Of a DNA stretch of 64,000 bases, positions 25,343 through 34,181 are shown one piece after another (the first letter of the stretch is position 1; every line of letters starts with the position of its first letter). The stretch covers positions 91,373-155,372 of the forward strand of contig UCEZ01000013.1 in NCBI GenBank assembly GCA_900471525.1, read 5' to 3'. The stretch comes from Hyphomicrobiales bacterium (GTDB lineage: Bacteria; Pseudomonadota; Alphaproteobacteria; Rhizobiales; Rhizobiaceae). Made by a program: the position numbers and the translations under genes. The notes below the pieces were generated by a model. The model saw nothing but the letters and a program-made list of their open reading frames with translations. It had not been told where the DNA came from and did no database searches.

Positions 25343-25353
25343 TGGTCTGACAT
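25343..25353. promoter_or_regulatory. Possible GntR/FadR-type operator
   Basis: TGGTCTGACAT, 28 bp upstream of the gntR start, resembles the FadR-subfamily half-palindrome TNGTNNNACNA with one mismatch. Autoregulation would fit the operon order. The rest of the 267-bp gap 25316-25582 shows no other recognisable element apart from the ribosome binding site for the next gene. Confidence 0.3.
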
Positions 25354-25582
25354 CTGAGCAATAGTGCAAATCGCGACGCTGCCGTCAAGGGGCGGATAAG
25401 GGTTTCAAGGCGACGTGCCGTGATGAGTTGCGCGGCGTGAAAACTGGAAGCTTGGGACGATCAGGGGGAATTAGTGTCATTATCGTTGAAATGGCGGCCT
25501 CCCTGCTGATGAGGTAAACTCTCCGATGCGAAGCCTGGCATCGGTGCAGGAGTATTTCTGCGCTTGAAACGGAAGGTGCGAA

Positions 25583-26236
25583 ATGTCGTTTGCAAATCGC
25601 CGAGATGCTGGCCGGAGGCTGGCTGCCGCATTGTCCGATTATCGCGAGAAAAGCCCGGTCGTGATAGCGCTGCCGCGTGGTGGAGTGGTGGTCGCTGCCG
25701 AAATTGCCAGCGCGCTTGATGCGCCGCTGGATCTTCTTTTTGTTCAAAAGATCGGCGTGCCGTTCCAGCCGGAGCTGGCGATGGGGGCAATCGTCGAGGG
25801 GGCAGAGCCGACAATCGTTCGCAATGAAAACGTGATCCGGCTGGCAGGAGTTCGCGAGAAGGAGTTTTCCGCGATATGCCAGTTGGAACAGGCGGAGATC
25901 GAACGGCGGCGGCAGCGTTATCTCGGTGATCGCAGCAACATCCCGCTTGGTGGGCGCGTGGTCATCGTCGTTGATGACGGCATTGCAACCGGCTCCACCG
26001 TCAAGGCGGCGCTCCAGGCAATTCGAAAACAAGAGCCGCGGGAACTGGTGCTGGCCGTTCCGGTTGCGCCACCCGAAACCCTTGAGGAACTGGAAAGAGA
26101 TGTCGATGCGCTCATCTGCCTCGAAGCGCCGTTCGTCTTCCGCGCCGTTGGACATTTCTATGAGGAATTTCCTCAGGTGAGCGACACGGAAGTCATTTCA
26201 GCGCTGGAGGCTGCCAATCGGGGCAGGTCTGCGTAA
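25583..26236 (+). CDS. Phosphoribosyltransferase family protein
   Basis: Type I PRTase fold, 217 aa. The PRPP-binding loop is clear in VVIVVDDGIATGSTVKAAL (about 127-145), and GGVVVAAEIASALDAPLDLL forms the PPi-loop region. This group of free-standing PRTases with an unusual hood (seen next to dienelactone hydrolase or stress genes elsewhere) has no agreed substrate. Monocistronic here; convergent with the LysR gene. Confidence 0.83.
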   Translation: MSFANRRDAGRRLAAALSDYREKSPVVIALPRGGVVVAAEIASALDAPLDLLFVQKIGVPFQPELAMGAIVEGAEPTIVRNENVIRLAGVREKEFSAICQLEQAEIERRRQRYLGDRSNIPLGGRVVIVVDDGIATGSTVKAALQAIRKQEPRELVLAVPVAPPETLEELERDVDALICLEAPFVFRAVGHFYEEFPQVSDTEVISALEAANRGRSA

Positions 26237-26278
26237 CCGCTGGCGCTCCGGCGTTTGAGGGGCGCGTTGGATGTACAA

Positions 26279-26310
26279 CGCATTCACCGGAAGAATGCGC
26301 CGGTTAAGTT
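26279..26310. terminator. Hairpin between convergent PRTase and lysR genes
   Basis: CGCATTC (26279-26285) and GAATGCG (26293-26299) form a 7-bp stem with a 7-nt loop, in the 67-bp space between two convergent genes, with TTTT at about 26309. Probably a terminator for the plus-strand gene. Confidence 0.5.
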
Positions 26311-27296
26311 TTCCCGAGCTCTGTCATGCCTTGAGGATATGTTCGCTCGCTCAGTGGCACGGCCTCGATGGCGGCGATGAGGCGGTCGATCAGCAAAGCC
26401 TCCGCCCGGCCACCGGGTGCGAAACGTCTGGTGACCAGATAGACGTCGGCTACCGGTGGATTTTCATACGGCGGCAATTGCCAGAGCTGGCGCGCCTCGA
26501 TGTCTGCCGTGACAACGTGGATCGGCAAGGGACCGAAGCCAAAGCCGACCTTGATTAGCCGTTTGACCTCCTCGAGATTGGTGAAGAGCCCGAGCACCTG
26601 ACCGCTGAAATTTTCCCGCTGCCGCAAACGCGCGATCGGTGCCAGGGCGCCGCCAAGGTGGTCGGTCTTGAAGGACACGTAGTCCAGAGCGGCGAGATCG
26701 CTGATCTTGGTCTCGCGCTTGCCGAAAAGAGGGTGACCGGGTGCGCAGAAGAAGCCGAAATGCTCGCGGTAAAGTACATTATAATCGAGTTCCGGATGCT
26801 TTTCGTGTGCCAGGCAAATGCCGAGACAGGCTTCGCCGGTGAGCACAGCCTCGATCACGGCCTGGCTGGCGGAAACGCTGGTCGAGAAGGTCACGCGCGG
26901 GAACGTCTTGTGAAAGTCGGCAAGGAAACGATCAAGAAACGGGCATTCGATATGGCTGGCAAAGGCCATCTCGACATGACCAGTGACCAGATCCGGGTCG
27001 TCCTTGACGAGATCGGGAAGGCCGGTGACGATGTTGAGCATGGCCAGACATTCGGCATAAAGCCGCTCACCGGCCGGTGTCATGCGGAAATGGTTGGAGG
27101 AGCGGTCGATCAGGCGGCAGGCCATGTGGGCTTCGAGGCGGCGTAGCGCGTTGCTGATGGTCGGCTGTTTCAGGAGGAGCCTGTTGCCGGCCGCCGTCAG
27201 GCTTTTCTCCTCGACGATCACCGTGAAGGTGCGCAGCAGATTCCAGTCGATCTCCCAGACGAAGCGGCGCCTTGGGCTGGGCATGGGCAACCTCAT
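26304..27296 (-). CDS. LysR-type transcriptional regulator of the amide/aminotransferase cluster
   Basis: LTTR, 330 aa (326 if ATG 27284 is used). The HTH is at about 20-75 (EKSLTAAGNRLLLKQPTISN), followed by the substrate-binding-like effector domain. It is divergent from the dimethylformamidase-like gene and is the only regulator in the 26-33 kb region, so it most likely controls the five-gene operon. ATG 27284 may be the better start, because the first ATG overlaps the putative operator. Confidence 0.88.
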   Translation of the reverse strand: MRLPMPSPRRRFVWEIDWNLLRTFTVIVEEKSLTAAGNRLLLKQPTISNALRRLEAHMACRLIDRSSNHFRMTPAGERLYAECLAMLNIVTGLPDLVKDDPDLVTGHVEMAFASHIECPFLDRFLADFHKTFPRVTFSTSVSASQAVIEAVLTGEACLGICLAHEKHPELDYNVLYREHFGFFCAPGHPLFGKRETKISDLAALDYVSFKTDHLGGALAPIARLRQRENFSGQVLGLFTNLEEVKRLIKVGFGFGPLPIHVVTADIEARQLWQLPPYENPPVADVYLVTRRFAPGGRAEALLIDRLIAAIEAVPLSERTYPQGMTELGKT

Positions 27297-27309
27297 TCAT
27301 TTGGTGAAT
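27295..27309. promoter_or_regulatory. Inverted repeat in the divergent lysR/amidase promoter
   Basis: ATTCA-TTTGG-TGAAT is a 5-bp inverted repeat with 5-bp spacer at the start of lysR and about 85 bp upstream of the divergent operon. Position suits an LTTR recognition site; symmetry is short, so confidence is modest. Confidence 0.35.
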
Positions 27310-27391
27310 GCTGCGCCTTCATCTAATGTATTTGTCGGGTCAAGTCCATTGTGGTTTGATCATCGTCACCGGATATCCCGCGAGGCGTGAT

Positions 27392-29038
27392 GTGAGTGAC
27401 AGAGGCCAGCCCTTTCCCGATTTCGGGCTCAGCGCCGATGAGCGTCGTGAGGCTGTGCGCGGGCATTATTACGAATATCCGGGCATGGACGGCGCACGCG
27501 GTGAAATCTGGTGCTACACGCGCAGCTACACCTACGCGCGCGGGGCCATGGTGGACCTGCATATCAGCTCGACGGCGTCCACCTGCCGGCTGGAAATCGT
27601 GCGCGACGGCGGTGCCCAGACGAGTGTCTACGGCACCGACGATATCGCCACGACATGGCAGGAAACGCCCGATCAGGTCTCGGTTATCGGCTGCGGCTGG
27701 GAGCCGACCTTCACCTTTAAGATCCACGACAGTTGGCCGTCCGGTGCCTATCGCATAACGCTGACGGCTGAGGGCCGAGACGGTAAACCGATAACGTGCC
27801 ATCATCTCATCATCGTTCTGCCGAATGCCGGGCCGAAACCCGGGCGTATCCTGCAGATCGCGGCCACCGGCACCTGGACCGCCTACAATACCTGGGGCGG
27901 ATCGAACCACTACCAGGGCATTACCGGCCCGAACCGCGACCAGTTCGCCGCCACCGTCAGCATTGAGCGGCCGCTCTGCCGCGGCTTCGTCGTCCTGCCG
28001 GAGGATGCGCCGCGCGTGCCACTTGAGGTGAGCCTGCCACCCGGAACGGTGCCGCGTTATCCGCATATGGAATGGGCCTATGCCAACGGGTATTCGAAGA
28101 AATATGCGTCGTCCGGCTGGGCGAGCTATGACAGCCAGTTCTTCCGCTGGGCGGAGCGGCAGGGCTATGGCGTTGATCTCGCCAGCCAGCATGAACTGCA
28201 TTTCAACCCCGGCATTCTCGATGACTATGACTGCGTCGTCTTCGTCGGCCATGATGAATACTGGACCTGGGAAATGCGCGATACGGTCGATGCCTATGTC
28301 GACAGAGGTGGCCATGTCGCGCGCTTTGCCGGCAATTTCATGTGGCAGACGCGGCTGGAGGACGAGGGCCAGCGGCAGGTCTGCTACAAGTATATCGCCC
28401 GCAAAGAAGACCCCGTCTATCGAGGCGGCGATGTCACCCGCGTCACCAATTCCTGGGAAGCGCCGGAGATCGGCCGCCCCGGCGCGCTGACTTTCGGGCT
28501 GAACGCCACCAACGGCGTCTATGCCGGCTGGGGCGGCTGCGCGCCGCGCGGCGCGCGGGGTTTTCCTGTCTATCGACCGGGCCACTGGGCTTTCGCCGGA
28601 ACGGGCCTGTTCTACGGCGACCTGCTCGGCGCGGACAGCCATATCTATGGCTACGAGGTCGACGGCCTCTCCTATGACATCCGCCACGGGCTGCCCTATC
28701 CATCGGTCGACAGCGGTGCGCCGGAAGGTTTGGAAATCCTGGCGCTTGGCATGGCAAGCCAGGTCGAGGAGAGCGATATCCTTGCGCCGGAAGACCAGTT
28801 CTTCGGCGACGAGGATGGGCGCTTCATCGCCGAGACCCTCTATGGCGAGGCCACCGACGAGAACATGGAAAAGGTCCGCTACAGCAACGGCATGATCGTC
28901 AACTTTAAACGTGGCAGAGGCGAGGTTTTCCACGCCGGGACGTGCGAATGGGTGGCAGGGCTTTTGCGCAAGGACGCAATGGTCGAGCGTGTCACCGCCA
29001 ACGTCCTCAACCGCTATCTATCTCAACCGATAATGTGA
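27392..29038 (+). CDS. N,N-dimethylformamidase large-subunit-like hydrolase
   Basis: 548 aa. The C-terminal two thirds (about residues 150-540) match the catalytic region of the N,N-dimethylformamidase beta-subunit family: TWTAYNTWGGSNHY, GHDEYWTWEMRDTVD (Tyr290) and HAGTCEWVAGL, which supply Tyr and Glu residues of the type that bind the mononuclear iron in DMFase. The N-terminal 130 residues look like a beta-sandwich. No small (alpha) subunit gene is present, and the protein is shorter than DmfA2 of about 760 aa, so the natural substrate is probably another N-substituted amide. GTG at 27392 has GAGG 6 nt upstream. First gene of a five-gene operon. Confidence 0.75.
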   Translation: MSDRGQPFPDFGLSADERREAVRGHYYEYPGMDGARGEIWCYTRSYTYARGAMVDLHISSTASTCRLEIVRDGGAQTSVYGTDDIATTWQETPDQVSVIGCGWEPTFTFKIHDSWPSGAYRITLTAEGRDGKPITCHHLIIVLPNAGPKPGRILQIAATGTWTAYNTWGGSNHYQGITGPNRDQFAATVSIERPLCRGFVVLPEDAPRVPLEVSLPPGTVPRYPHMEWAYANGYSKKYASSGWASYDSQFFRWAERQGYGVDLASQHELHFNPGILDDYDCVVFVGHDEYWTWEMRDTVDAYVDRGGHVARFAGNFMWQTRLEDEGQRQVCYKYIARKEDPVYRGGDVTRVTNSWEAPEIGRPGALTFGLNATNGVYAGWGGCAPRGARGFPVYRPGHWAFAGTGLFYGDLLGADSHIYGYEVDGLSYDIRHGLPYPSVDSGAPEGLEILALGMASQVEESDILAPEDQFFGDEDGRFIAETLYGEATDENMEKVRYSNGMIVNFKRGRGEVFHAGTCEWVAGLLRKDAMVERVTANVLNRYLSQPIM

Positions 29039-29054
29039 TTCAAAGCAGAGCATC

Positions 29055-30419
29055 ATGAACTTCCAAGCCACCGAACGCCCCGCATCCCATCTCTTCTACG
29101 TGACACGCCTGCGCAGACCGCTGGTCGACCGCGCCGAAGGCATCTATTTCTGGACGCAGGACGGGCGGCGCTTCATCGATGGCTCCAGCGGGCCGATGGT
29201 CAGCAATATCGGCCATGGCAACCGGTACGTCATCGAGGCGATGAAACGGCAGATGGACAAGACCAGTTTTGCCTATCGCCTGCATTTCGAGAACGAACCG
29301 GCCGAAGAACTGGCGCGGCGGCTGGCGGGAAAGATGCCCGGCGATCTCGACCGCATCTTCTTCGTGTCCGGAGGCTCCGAGGCGGTGGAATCGGCGATCA
29401 AGCTGGCGCGGCAATGGGCGGTTGCGACCGGCCAGCCGAAGCGCTGGAAGGTGATCTGCCGTTTCCCATCCTATCACGGCGGTACGATGGGTGCGCTCGG
29501 GGTCACCGGCGATCTCGCGCTGACGGAAACCTTTGCGCCGCAGATCCAGCCGATGCCAGCGATTGCAGCACCAACGGCCTATCGCGACTGCGACAGCCTT
29601 TCCATGGAAGAGCGCGGCCTGCGTTATGCCGGAATGCTGGAAAGAAAAATTCTTGCAGAAGGTCCCGAAAGCGTCGTCGCCTTCATCATGGAACCGATCG
29701 GCGGAGCGGCAACGGCAGCCCTGGTGCCGCCGGACAGTTATTTCCCGCGTATCCGTGAAATCTGCGACCGATACGGCATCTTGCTGATCCATGATGAAGT
29801 GATGAGCGGTGCGGCCCGTACCGGCCGCTATCTTGGCGGCGATCACTGGAACTGCAAGCCGGATATTATCACGTTGTCGAAAGGCATCGGCTCCGGCTAT
29901 GCCGCGCTCGGCGCCATGGCAGCGTCTGCGAAACTGGTGAAGCCGGTGCTCGACATGGGCGGCTTCCAGCATGGCTATACCTATGCCGGGAATCCGCTCG
30001 CCTGCGCGGCGGGCCTTGCGGTACTGGAAGAGATGGAAAGGCTCGAGGTTGAAGCCAATGCGACGGCCATGGGCGACCTGCTGAAATCCGAACTGGAGGG
30101 GCTGTCCAAACGGTTCCCGTTTATCGCGGGTGTGCGTGGAAAGGGCCTGCTGATTGGCGCAGATCTGGTTGCCGATCCGTCGACTTTCGAACCGTTGCCG
30201 AAGGCGAAGGGCGCCAATCAGCGCCTGCTCGACATTGCCTATGACAAGGGGCTGATCCTCTATTCCCGCCGCATCCGCGGCGATGGCGCGGAACTGGACA
30301 ACGTCATCCTCGCACCACCGCTGATCATCACGGCCGAGGAAATCGGCGAGATGGTCTCGATCCTCGGCGACAGCTTTGAGCAGCTGGCGCGCGACCTCGA
30401 TCTCCCGATTAACGGCTGA
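29055..30419 (+). CDS. Class III aminotransferase
   Basis: Fold-type I PLP aminotransferase, 454 aa. The Schiff-base Lys is K276 in LSKGIGSGYAALGAM; VFIMEPIGGAATAALVPP and IHDEVMSGAARTG carry the cofactor-binding Asp; SGGSEAVESAIKLARQW is the phosphate site. Members act on omega-amino groups of beta-alanine, GABA, polyamines or taurine. It starts 16 nt after the amidase-like gene and ends 8 nt before the BKACE gene, so it probably converts a released amino compound to a keto or aldehyde product for the next enzyme. Confidence 0.9.
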   Translation: MNFQATERPASHLFYVTRLRRPLVDRAEGIYFWTQDGRRFIDGSSGPMVSNIGHGNRYVIEAMKRQMDKTSFAYRLHFENEPAEELARRLAGKMPGDLDRIFFVSGGSEAVESAIKLARQWAVATGQPKRWKVICRFPSYHGGTMGALGVTGDLALTETFAPQIQPMPAIAAPTAYRDCDSLSMEERGLRYAGMLERKILAEGPESVVAFIMEPIGGAATAALVPPDSYFPRIREICDRYGILLIHDEVMSGAARTGRYLGGDHWNCKPDIITLSKGIGSGYAALGAMAASAKLVKPVLDMGGFQHGYTYAGNPLACAAGLAVLEEMERLEVEANATAMGDLLKSELEGLSKRFPFIAGVRGKGLLIGADLVADPSTFEPLPKAKGANQRLLDIAYDKGLILYSRRIRGDGAELDNVILAPPLIITAEEIGEMVSILGDSFEQLARDLDLPING

Positions 30420-30427
30420 GGAACCTC

Positions 30428-31360
30428 ATGGCATCGAACAAAGTCATCATCACTTGTGCGGTTACCGGTTCCGTCCACACGCCGTCGATGAGCCCGCACT
30501 TGCCGGTGACGCCCGCCGAGATCGCCGAACAGGCGATCGCGGCCGCCGAGGCCGGCGCTTCGATCCTGCATCTGCACGCGCGCAATCCTGCCGACGGGCG
30601 GCCGACCGCCGATCCTGCCGTGTTCATGCAGTTCCTGCCGCGCATCAAGCAGGCGAGCGATGCCGTTATCAATATCTCCACCGGTGGCAGTTCGCTGATG
30701 ACGCTGGACGACCGGCTGGCGGCCGCGCTGAAGGCCGAGCCGGAAATGTGCTCGCTCAACATGGGCTCGATGAATTTCGGCATCTTCCCGCTGGCGAAGC
30801 CCGGCATGGAATGGCAACACGAATGGGAGCCGCAGCTTCTGGAAGCGACGCGCGGCACGATTTTCAAGAATACCTTTGCCGATATCGAAGACATACTGAA
30901 GCGACTGGGCGAAGGTTGCGGCACGCGCTTCGAATTCGAATGCTACGATGTCGGCCATCTCTATTCGCTGAAGCATTTTTATGATCGCGGGCTGGTGAAG
31001 GGGCCGCTGTTCATCCAGTTCGTACTCGGTATCCTCGGCGGCATCGGCGCCGATCCGGACAATCTCAGCCATATGAAGCGGATTGCCGACAAGCTGTTCG
31101 GCAACGACTACCGCTTCTCGGTGCTGGCCGCAGGCCGCCAGCAGATGCCGTTGATTACAATGGGGGCTGTGATGGGCGGCAATGTACGGGTCGGGCTGGA
31201 AGACAGCCTCACTCTCGGGCGCGGCGAACTCGCCAAATCCAACGCCGATCAGGTGAGCCGCATCCGCACGATTCTTGAAGCCCTGTCGCTGGAGGTCGCC
31301 ACACCGGACGAGGCCCGCGCGATGCTGGCGCTCAAGGGTGGCGATCGGGTGGCCTTCTGA
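30428..31360 (+). CDS. Beta-keto acid cleavage enzyme (BKACE, DUF849)
   Basis: 310 aa. BKACE enzymes such as Kce condense a beta-keto acid with acetyl-CoA and release acetoacetate and a new CoA ester. Zn-binding HLH is at residues 48-50 in ILHLHARNPADGR; the N-terminal IITCAVTGS and C-terminal GGNVRVGLEDS are diagnostic. The specificity loop cannot be read reliably. Next to an aminotransferase this suggests degradation of a beta-amino or 3-keto-amino acid after deamination. Its stop overlaps the GNAT start by one base (TGATG). Confidence 0.9.
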   Translation: MASNKVIITCAVTGSVHTPSMSPHLPVTPAEIAEQAIAAAEAGASILHLHARNPADGRPTADPAVFMQFLPRIKQASDAVINISTGGSSLMTLDDRLAAALKAEPEMCSLNMGSMNFGIFPLAKPGMEWQHEWEPQLLEATRGTIFKNTFADIEDILKRLGEGCGTRFEFECYDVGHLYSLKHFYDRGLVKGPLFIQFVLGILGGIGADPDNLSHMKRIADKLFGNDYRFSVLAAGRQQMPLITMGAVMGGNVRVGLEDSLTLGRGELAKSNADQVSRIRTILEALSLEVATPDEARAMLALKGGDRVAF

Positions 31361-31872
31361 TGGCGGATGTTTCGAACCAACCTCTTACCATACGCCCAGC
31401 GACCGCGGACGATGCGCAACTCATTCACGCCGGACTGCTGAAGATCGCCGCACATCTGGGATCTGAGGGCAAGGTCACCTCGACGCCGCACGATCTTCGC
31501 AGGCATGGATTTGGCGCATCGCCTGCCTTCACCGTGCTGATTGCGGAGATCGGAGATGTATTTGCCGGGATGTGCCTGTTTTTCCCGAGTTTTTCGACGT
31601 GGCGCGGCCAAAAGGGTGCCTATATTCAAGACATCGTTGTCGAAGAACGCTTTCGGGGTGCCGGGGTCGGTATAGCGCTTCTGCGCCGGACTGCGGCGCA
31701 TGTCCGGGCAGGCGGCGGCTCCTACCTGCGTCTGTCCGTCGACGCAAAAAATGTCTCGGCACAGCATTTCTATGAGCGGATGGGTCTTGCATGGTCCGAG
31801 GAAGAGCGGATTCATGCGGCTTATGGCGAAGCCTTCGAAACGCTGGCCGGGCTTCACGAAAGCGGGGTTTGA
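31360..31872 (+). CDS. GNAT family N-acetyltransferase
   Basis: 170 aa. The GNAT core is recognisable: RPATADDAQLIHAGL at the N-terminus, IQDIVVEERFRGAGVGIALL (motif A with the acetyl-CoA pyrophosphate loop RGAGVG near residue 100) and LSVDAKNVSAQHFYERMGL (motif B). This subgroup resembles diamine or polyamine N-acetyltransferases. Translationally coupled to the BKACE gene and followed after 9 nt by an acetylpolyamine amidohydrolase homologue, so the operon encodes both an acetylating and a deacetylating enzyme. Confidence 0.85.
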   Translation: MADVSNQPLTIRPATADDAQLIHAGLLKIAAHLGSEGKVTSTPHDLRRHGFGASPAFTVLIAEIGDVFAGMCLFFPSFSTWRGQKGAYIQDIVVEERFRGAGVGIALLRRTAAHVRAGGGSYLRLSVDAKNVSAQHFYERMGLAWSEEERIHAAYGEAFETLAGLHESGV

Positions 31873-31881
31873 GGAGGAAGC

Positions 31882-32901
31882 ATGAAGACCTTCTATGCGG
31901 AAGAGCAGAAGAAACACGATCCGAAGATGTTTCTCTCCAGCGGTGCACCGCAGCCCAACCCGGAGAAGCCGGAGCGGATCGAGCGGCTGCTCGCCGGCGC
32001 GAAGGCGGCGGGATGCGAGATCGTTCGGCCGCGCGACCATGGCTTGAAACCGATCGCCGCCATTCACACGCCGGAATATATCGAGTTCCTGGAAAACATC
32101 TTTCTGCGCTGGCAGCGGATCGAGGGTGCTTCGGAAGAGGTAATCCCGAACATCCATCCGCTGGCGAGAGCCGGACGTTATCCAGCTTCGGCGGTCGGTC
32201 AGGCCGGATACCACATGGCCGATACGGCCTGCCCGATTTCCGCTGATACCTGGGGCAGCGCCTGCTGGAGCGCCTGGAGCGCGGTGGAGGCGGCGGAGGC
32301 GGTGATGGCCGGCGCGCGCAAGGCCTATGCGCTCTGCCGTCCACCGGGACATCATGCCTTTGCCGATGTCGCCGGCGGTTTCTGCTTCCTCAACAACTCG
32401 GCCATTGCCGCCCAGGATCTGCTCCAGTCGTCCAAACGTGTTGCCATCCTTGATGTCGATCTGCATCACGGTAACGGTACGCAAGGCATTTTCTACGGCC
32501 GCAGCGATGTGCTGACGGTATCGCTGCATGCCGATCCGGTGCGTTTCTATCCGTTCTTCTGGGGCAATGCCGACGAACGCGGCGAAGGGCTGGGCCTTGG
32601 CTACAACTACAATCTGCCGCTGCCGCGCAAGACGGCCGATGCCGGGTTCCTGGAAGCGCTGGATGCTGCCAATCGCCGCATCGAGGCCTATGCGCCGGAT
32701 GCGCTGGTGGTCGCTCTGGGCCTTGATGCCTTCGAAGGCGATCCCTTTGGCGGATTGTCCGTTTCGACGCCTGGCTTTGCCCGGATCGCCGAAGCAATCG
32801 CCAGTCTCGGATTGCCAACAGTCATCGTCCAGGAAGGCGGCTATCTTTGCGACGAACTCGGCGACAATCTGACATCGTTTCTGACCGGGTTCGGGCATTG
32901 A
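31882..32901 (+). CDS. Acetylpolyamine amidohydrolase / class II histone deacetylase family
   Basis: 339 aa, the same size as the acetylpolyamine amidohydrolase AphA of Mycoplana. Catalytic His pair RPPGHHAF near 157, Zn-binding DVDLHHGNGT near 193-202, and a C-terminal LGLDAFEGDPFGG and QEGGY tyrosine loop are all present. GGAGGAAGC directly precedes the ATG. The enzyme should hydrolyse an N-acetyl or related N-acyl amine to the free amine. Last gene of the operon; a small GC hairpin (32906-32922) follows without a U-run. Confidence 0.88.
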   Translation: MKTFYAEEQKKHDPKMFLSSGAPQPNPEKPERIERLLAGAKAAGCEIVRPRDHGLKPIAAIHTPEYIEFLENIFLRWQRIEGASEEVIPNIHPLARAGRYPASAVGQAGYHMADTACPISADTWGSACWSAWSAVEAAEAVMAGARKAYALCRPPGHHAFADVAGGFCFLNNSAIAAQDLLQSSKRVAILDVDLHHGNGTQGIFYGRSDVLTVSLHADPVRFYPFFWGNADERGEGLGLGYNYNLPLPRKTADAGFLEALDAANRRIEAYAPDALVVALGLDAFEGDPFGGLSVSTPGFARIAEAIASLGLPTVIVQEGGYLCDELGDNLTSFLTGFGH

Positions 32902-33089
32902 CGACGGCGCCTGTCCAGGCGCGCCAAGAAGTTCCATAACAAATCTTATCAAACCAAAGCTTGTAGCCGGGGGGCTTCAAGGTTGGAATGCTCACGTTTG
33001 CCGCGCCTATCTGTAACCGCGCCCTGACCATTAACCCGCCAGAAGGGTTGTTGGGATAGCATTCTCGGCCAGGATCGGAGGGGGCGACC

Positions 33090-34148
33090 GTGGCTGGACA
33101 GAACGCAGCGGCAAGTTTGATGGCATCGGCCGAGATGGTGGCCGGGATGAATACCGCTGATCAGGTTCAAGCCCTTCTAGAGACGAGCGAGCGTCTTCAT
33201 GGTGATCTGTCGGGTGGCCTTGATGCCCTGAAAAAGGTGACAGAAGAGCGGGATCACCTGCTTGCCCTGATCAACCAGGTGCCGGACCAACTGTTCGTCA
33301 AAGATCTCGATTCCCGTTTTCTGGTCGCCAATGAGGCTGTTGTGGCCGATAAATCGTTCATCACAACCGGAAAGTCGGTAACGGTTGCGGAGCTGATCGG
33401 CAAGACGGATTTTGATCTGTTCGCAGCGCCCGTCGCCCAGGAATTCAGGGATATCGAACTGAAGATCATGCAGACCGGCCAGCCGATGCTCAGCATGATG
33501 GAACACAATGCCTATGCCGATGGCAGCCCAAAATGGGTGTCCATGACGAAGGCGCCGCTACGCGACCGGAATGGAGCGATCATAGGCCTCGTCGGCGTGG
33601 CGCATGATGTGACCTTGCGCAAGGAGGCGGAGGACAGGGTCCGGTTCATGGCGCATCACGACGTGCTGACCGGCCTGCCGAACAGAGCCCTGCTTCTTGA
33701 CCGTCTAGACCAGGCCATTCTTCATGCCGGTGAAGGTGGCCGCTCGGTTGCGATCATCTTTCTCGACCTCGATAATTTCAAATGGGTGAACGACACGCTG
33801 GGTCACCAGAGCGGCGACACCCTGCTCAGCATCGTCAGTGCAAGGGTCAGTGTTTGCCTGCGTGCCACTGATACGGTTGCGCGCCTCGGGGGTGACGAAT
33901 TCGTCATTCTGCTGCCCGATCCGCCCCAGGATGCCGACCGCCTCATCCATCTGGTCGAGCGGTTGCGAAAAAGCGTGGCGGAACCTGTCGAGATCGCCGG
34001 ACATACCTTTTGTGTCACGACCAGCCTCGGTGTTGCGCGCTTCCCGTTGGACGGCAGGGGCCGGGACGAGCTTCTGGCGAAAGCGGATGCGGCGATGTAC
34101 CGCTCGAAGAGGAGCGGGCGCAATACATTCAGTCTCGCCGGGGCTTGA
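33090..34148 (+). CDS. PAS-GGDEF diguanylate cyclase
   Basis: 352 aa, cytosolic. Residues 1-50 are a short helical region, about 45-180 a PAS domain with PAC end (LRDRNGAIIGLVGVAHDVT), and about 185-350 a GGDEF domain. The active-site motif is intact (LGGDEFVIL near 267), and RATD five residues ahead of it is a complete inhibitory I-site, so this should make cyclic di-GMP with product feedback. No membrane segment and no EAL domain. GTG start behind GGAGGGG. Monocistronic. Confidence 0.92.
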   Translation: MAGQNAAASLMASAEMVAGMNTADQVQALLETSERLHGDLSGGLDALKKVTEERDHLLALINQVPDQLFVKDLDSRFLVANEAVVADKSFITTGKSVTVAELIGKTDFDLFAAPVAQEFRDIELKIMQTGQPMLSMMEHNAYADGSPKWVSMTKAPLRDRNGAIIGLVGVAHDVTLRKEAEDRVRFMAHHDVLTGLPNRALLLDRLDQAILHAGEGGRSVAIIFLDLDNFKWVNDTLGHQSGDTLLSIVSARVSVCLRATDTVARLGGDEFVILLPDPPQDADRLIHLVERLRKSVAEPVEIAGHTFCVTTSLGVARFPLDGRGRDELLAKADAAMYRSKRSGRNTFSLAGA

Positions 34149-34181
34149 AGTGTGCCATCTGCCGTTTGGCTCCGACCTCCC

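Noticed and set aside
23427-25388. 653-aa minus-strand open frame before the PLP enzyme
   Set aside because: The upstream part is the shifted frame of the GntR gene; the enzyme starts at 24599.
27323-28933. 536-aa open frame antisense to the DMFase-like gene
   Set aside because: Shadow frame in GC-rich DNA with no recognisable domain and Arg/Ala/Gly-rich composition.
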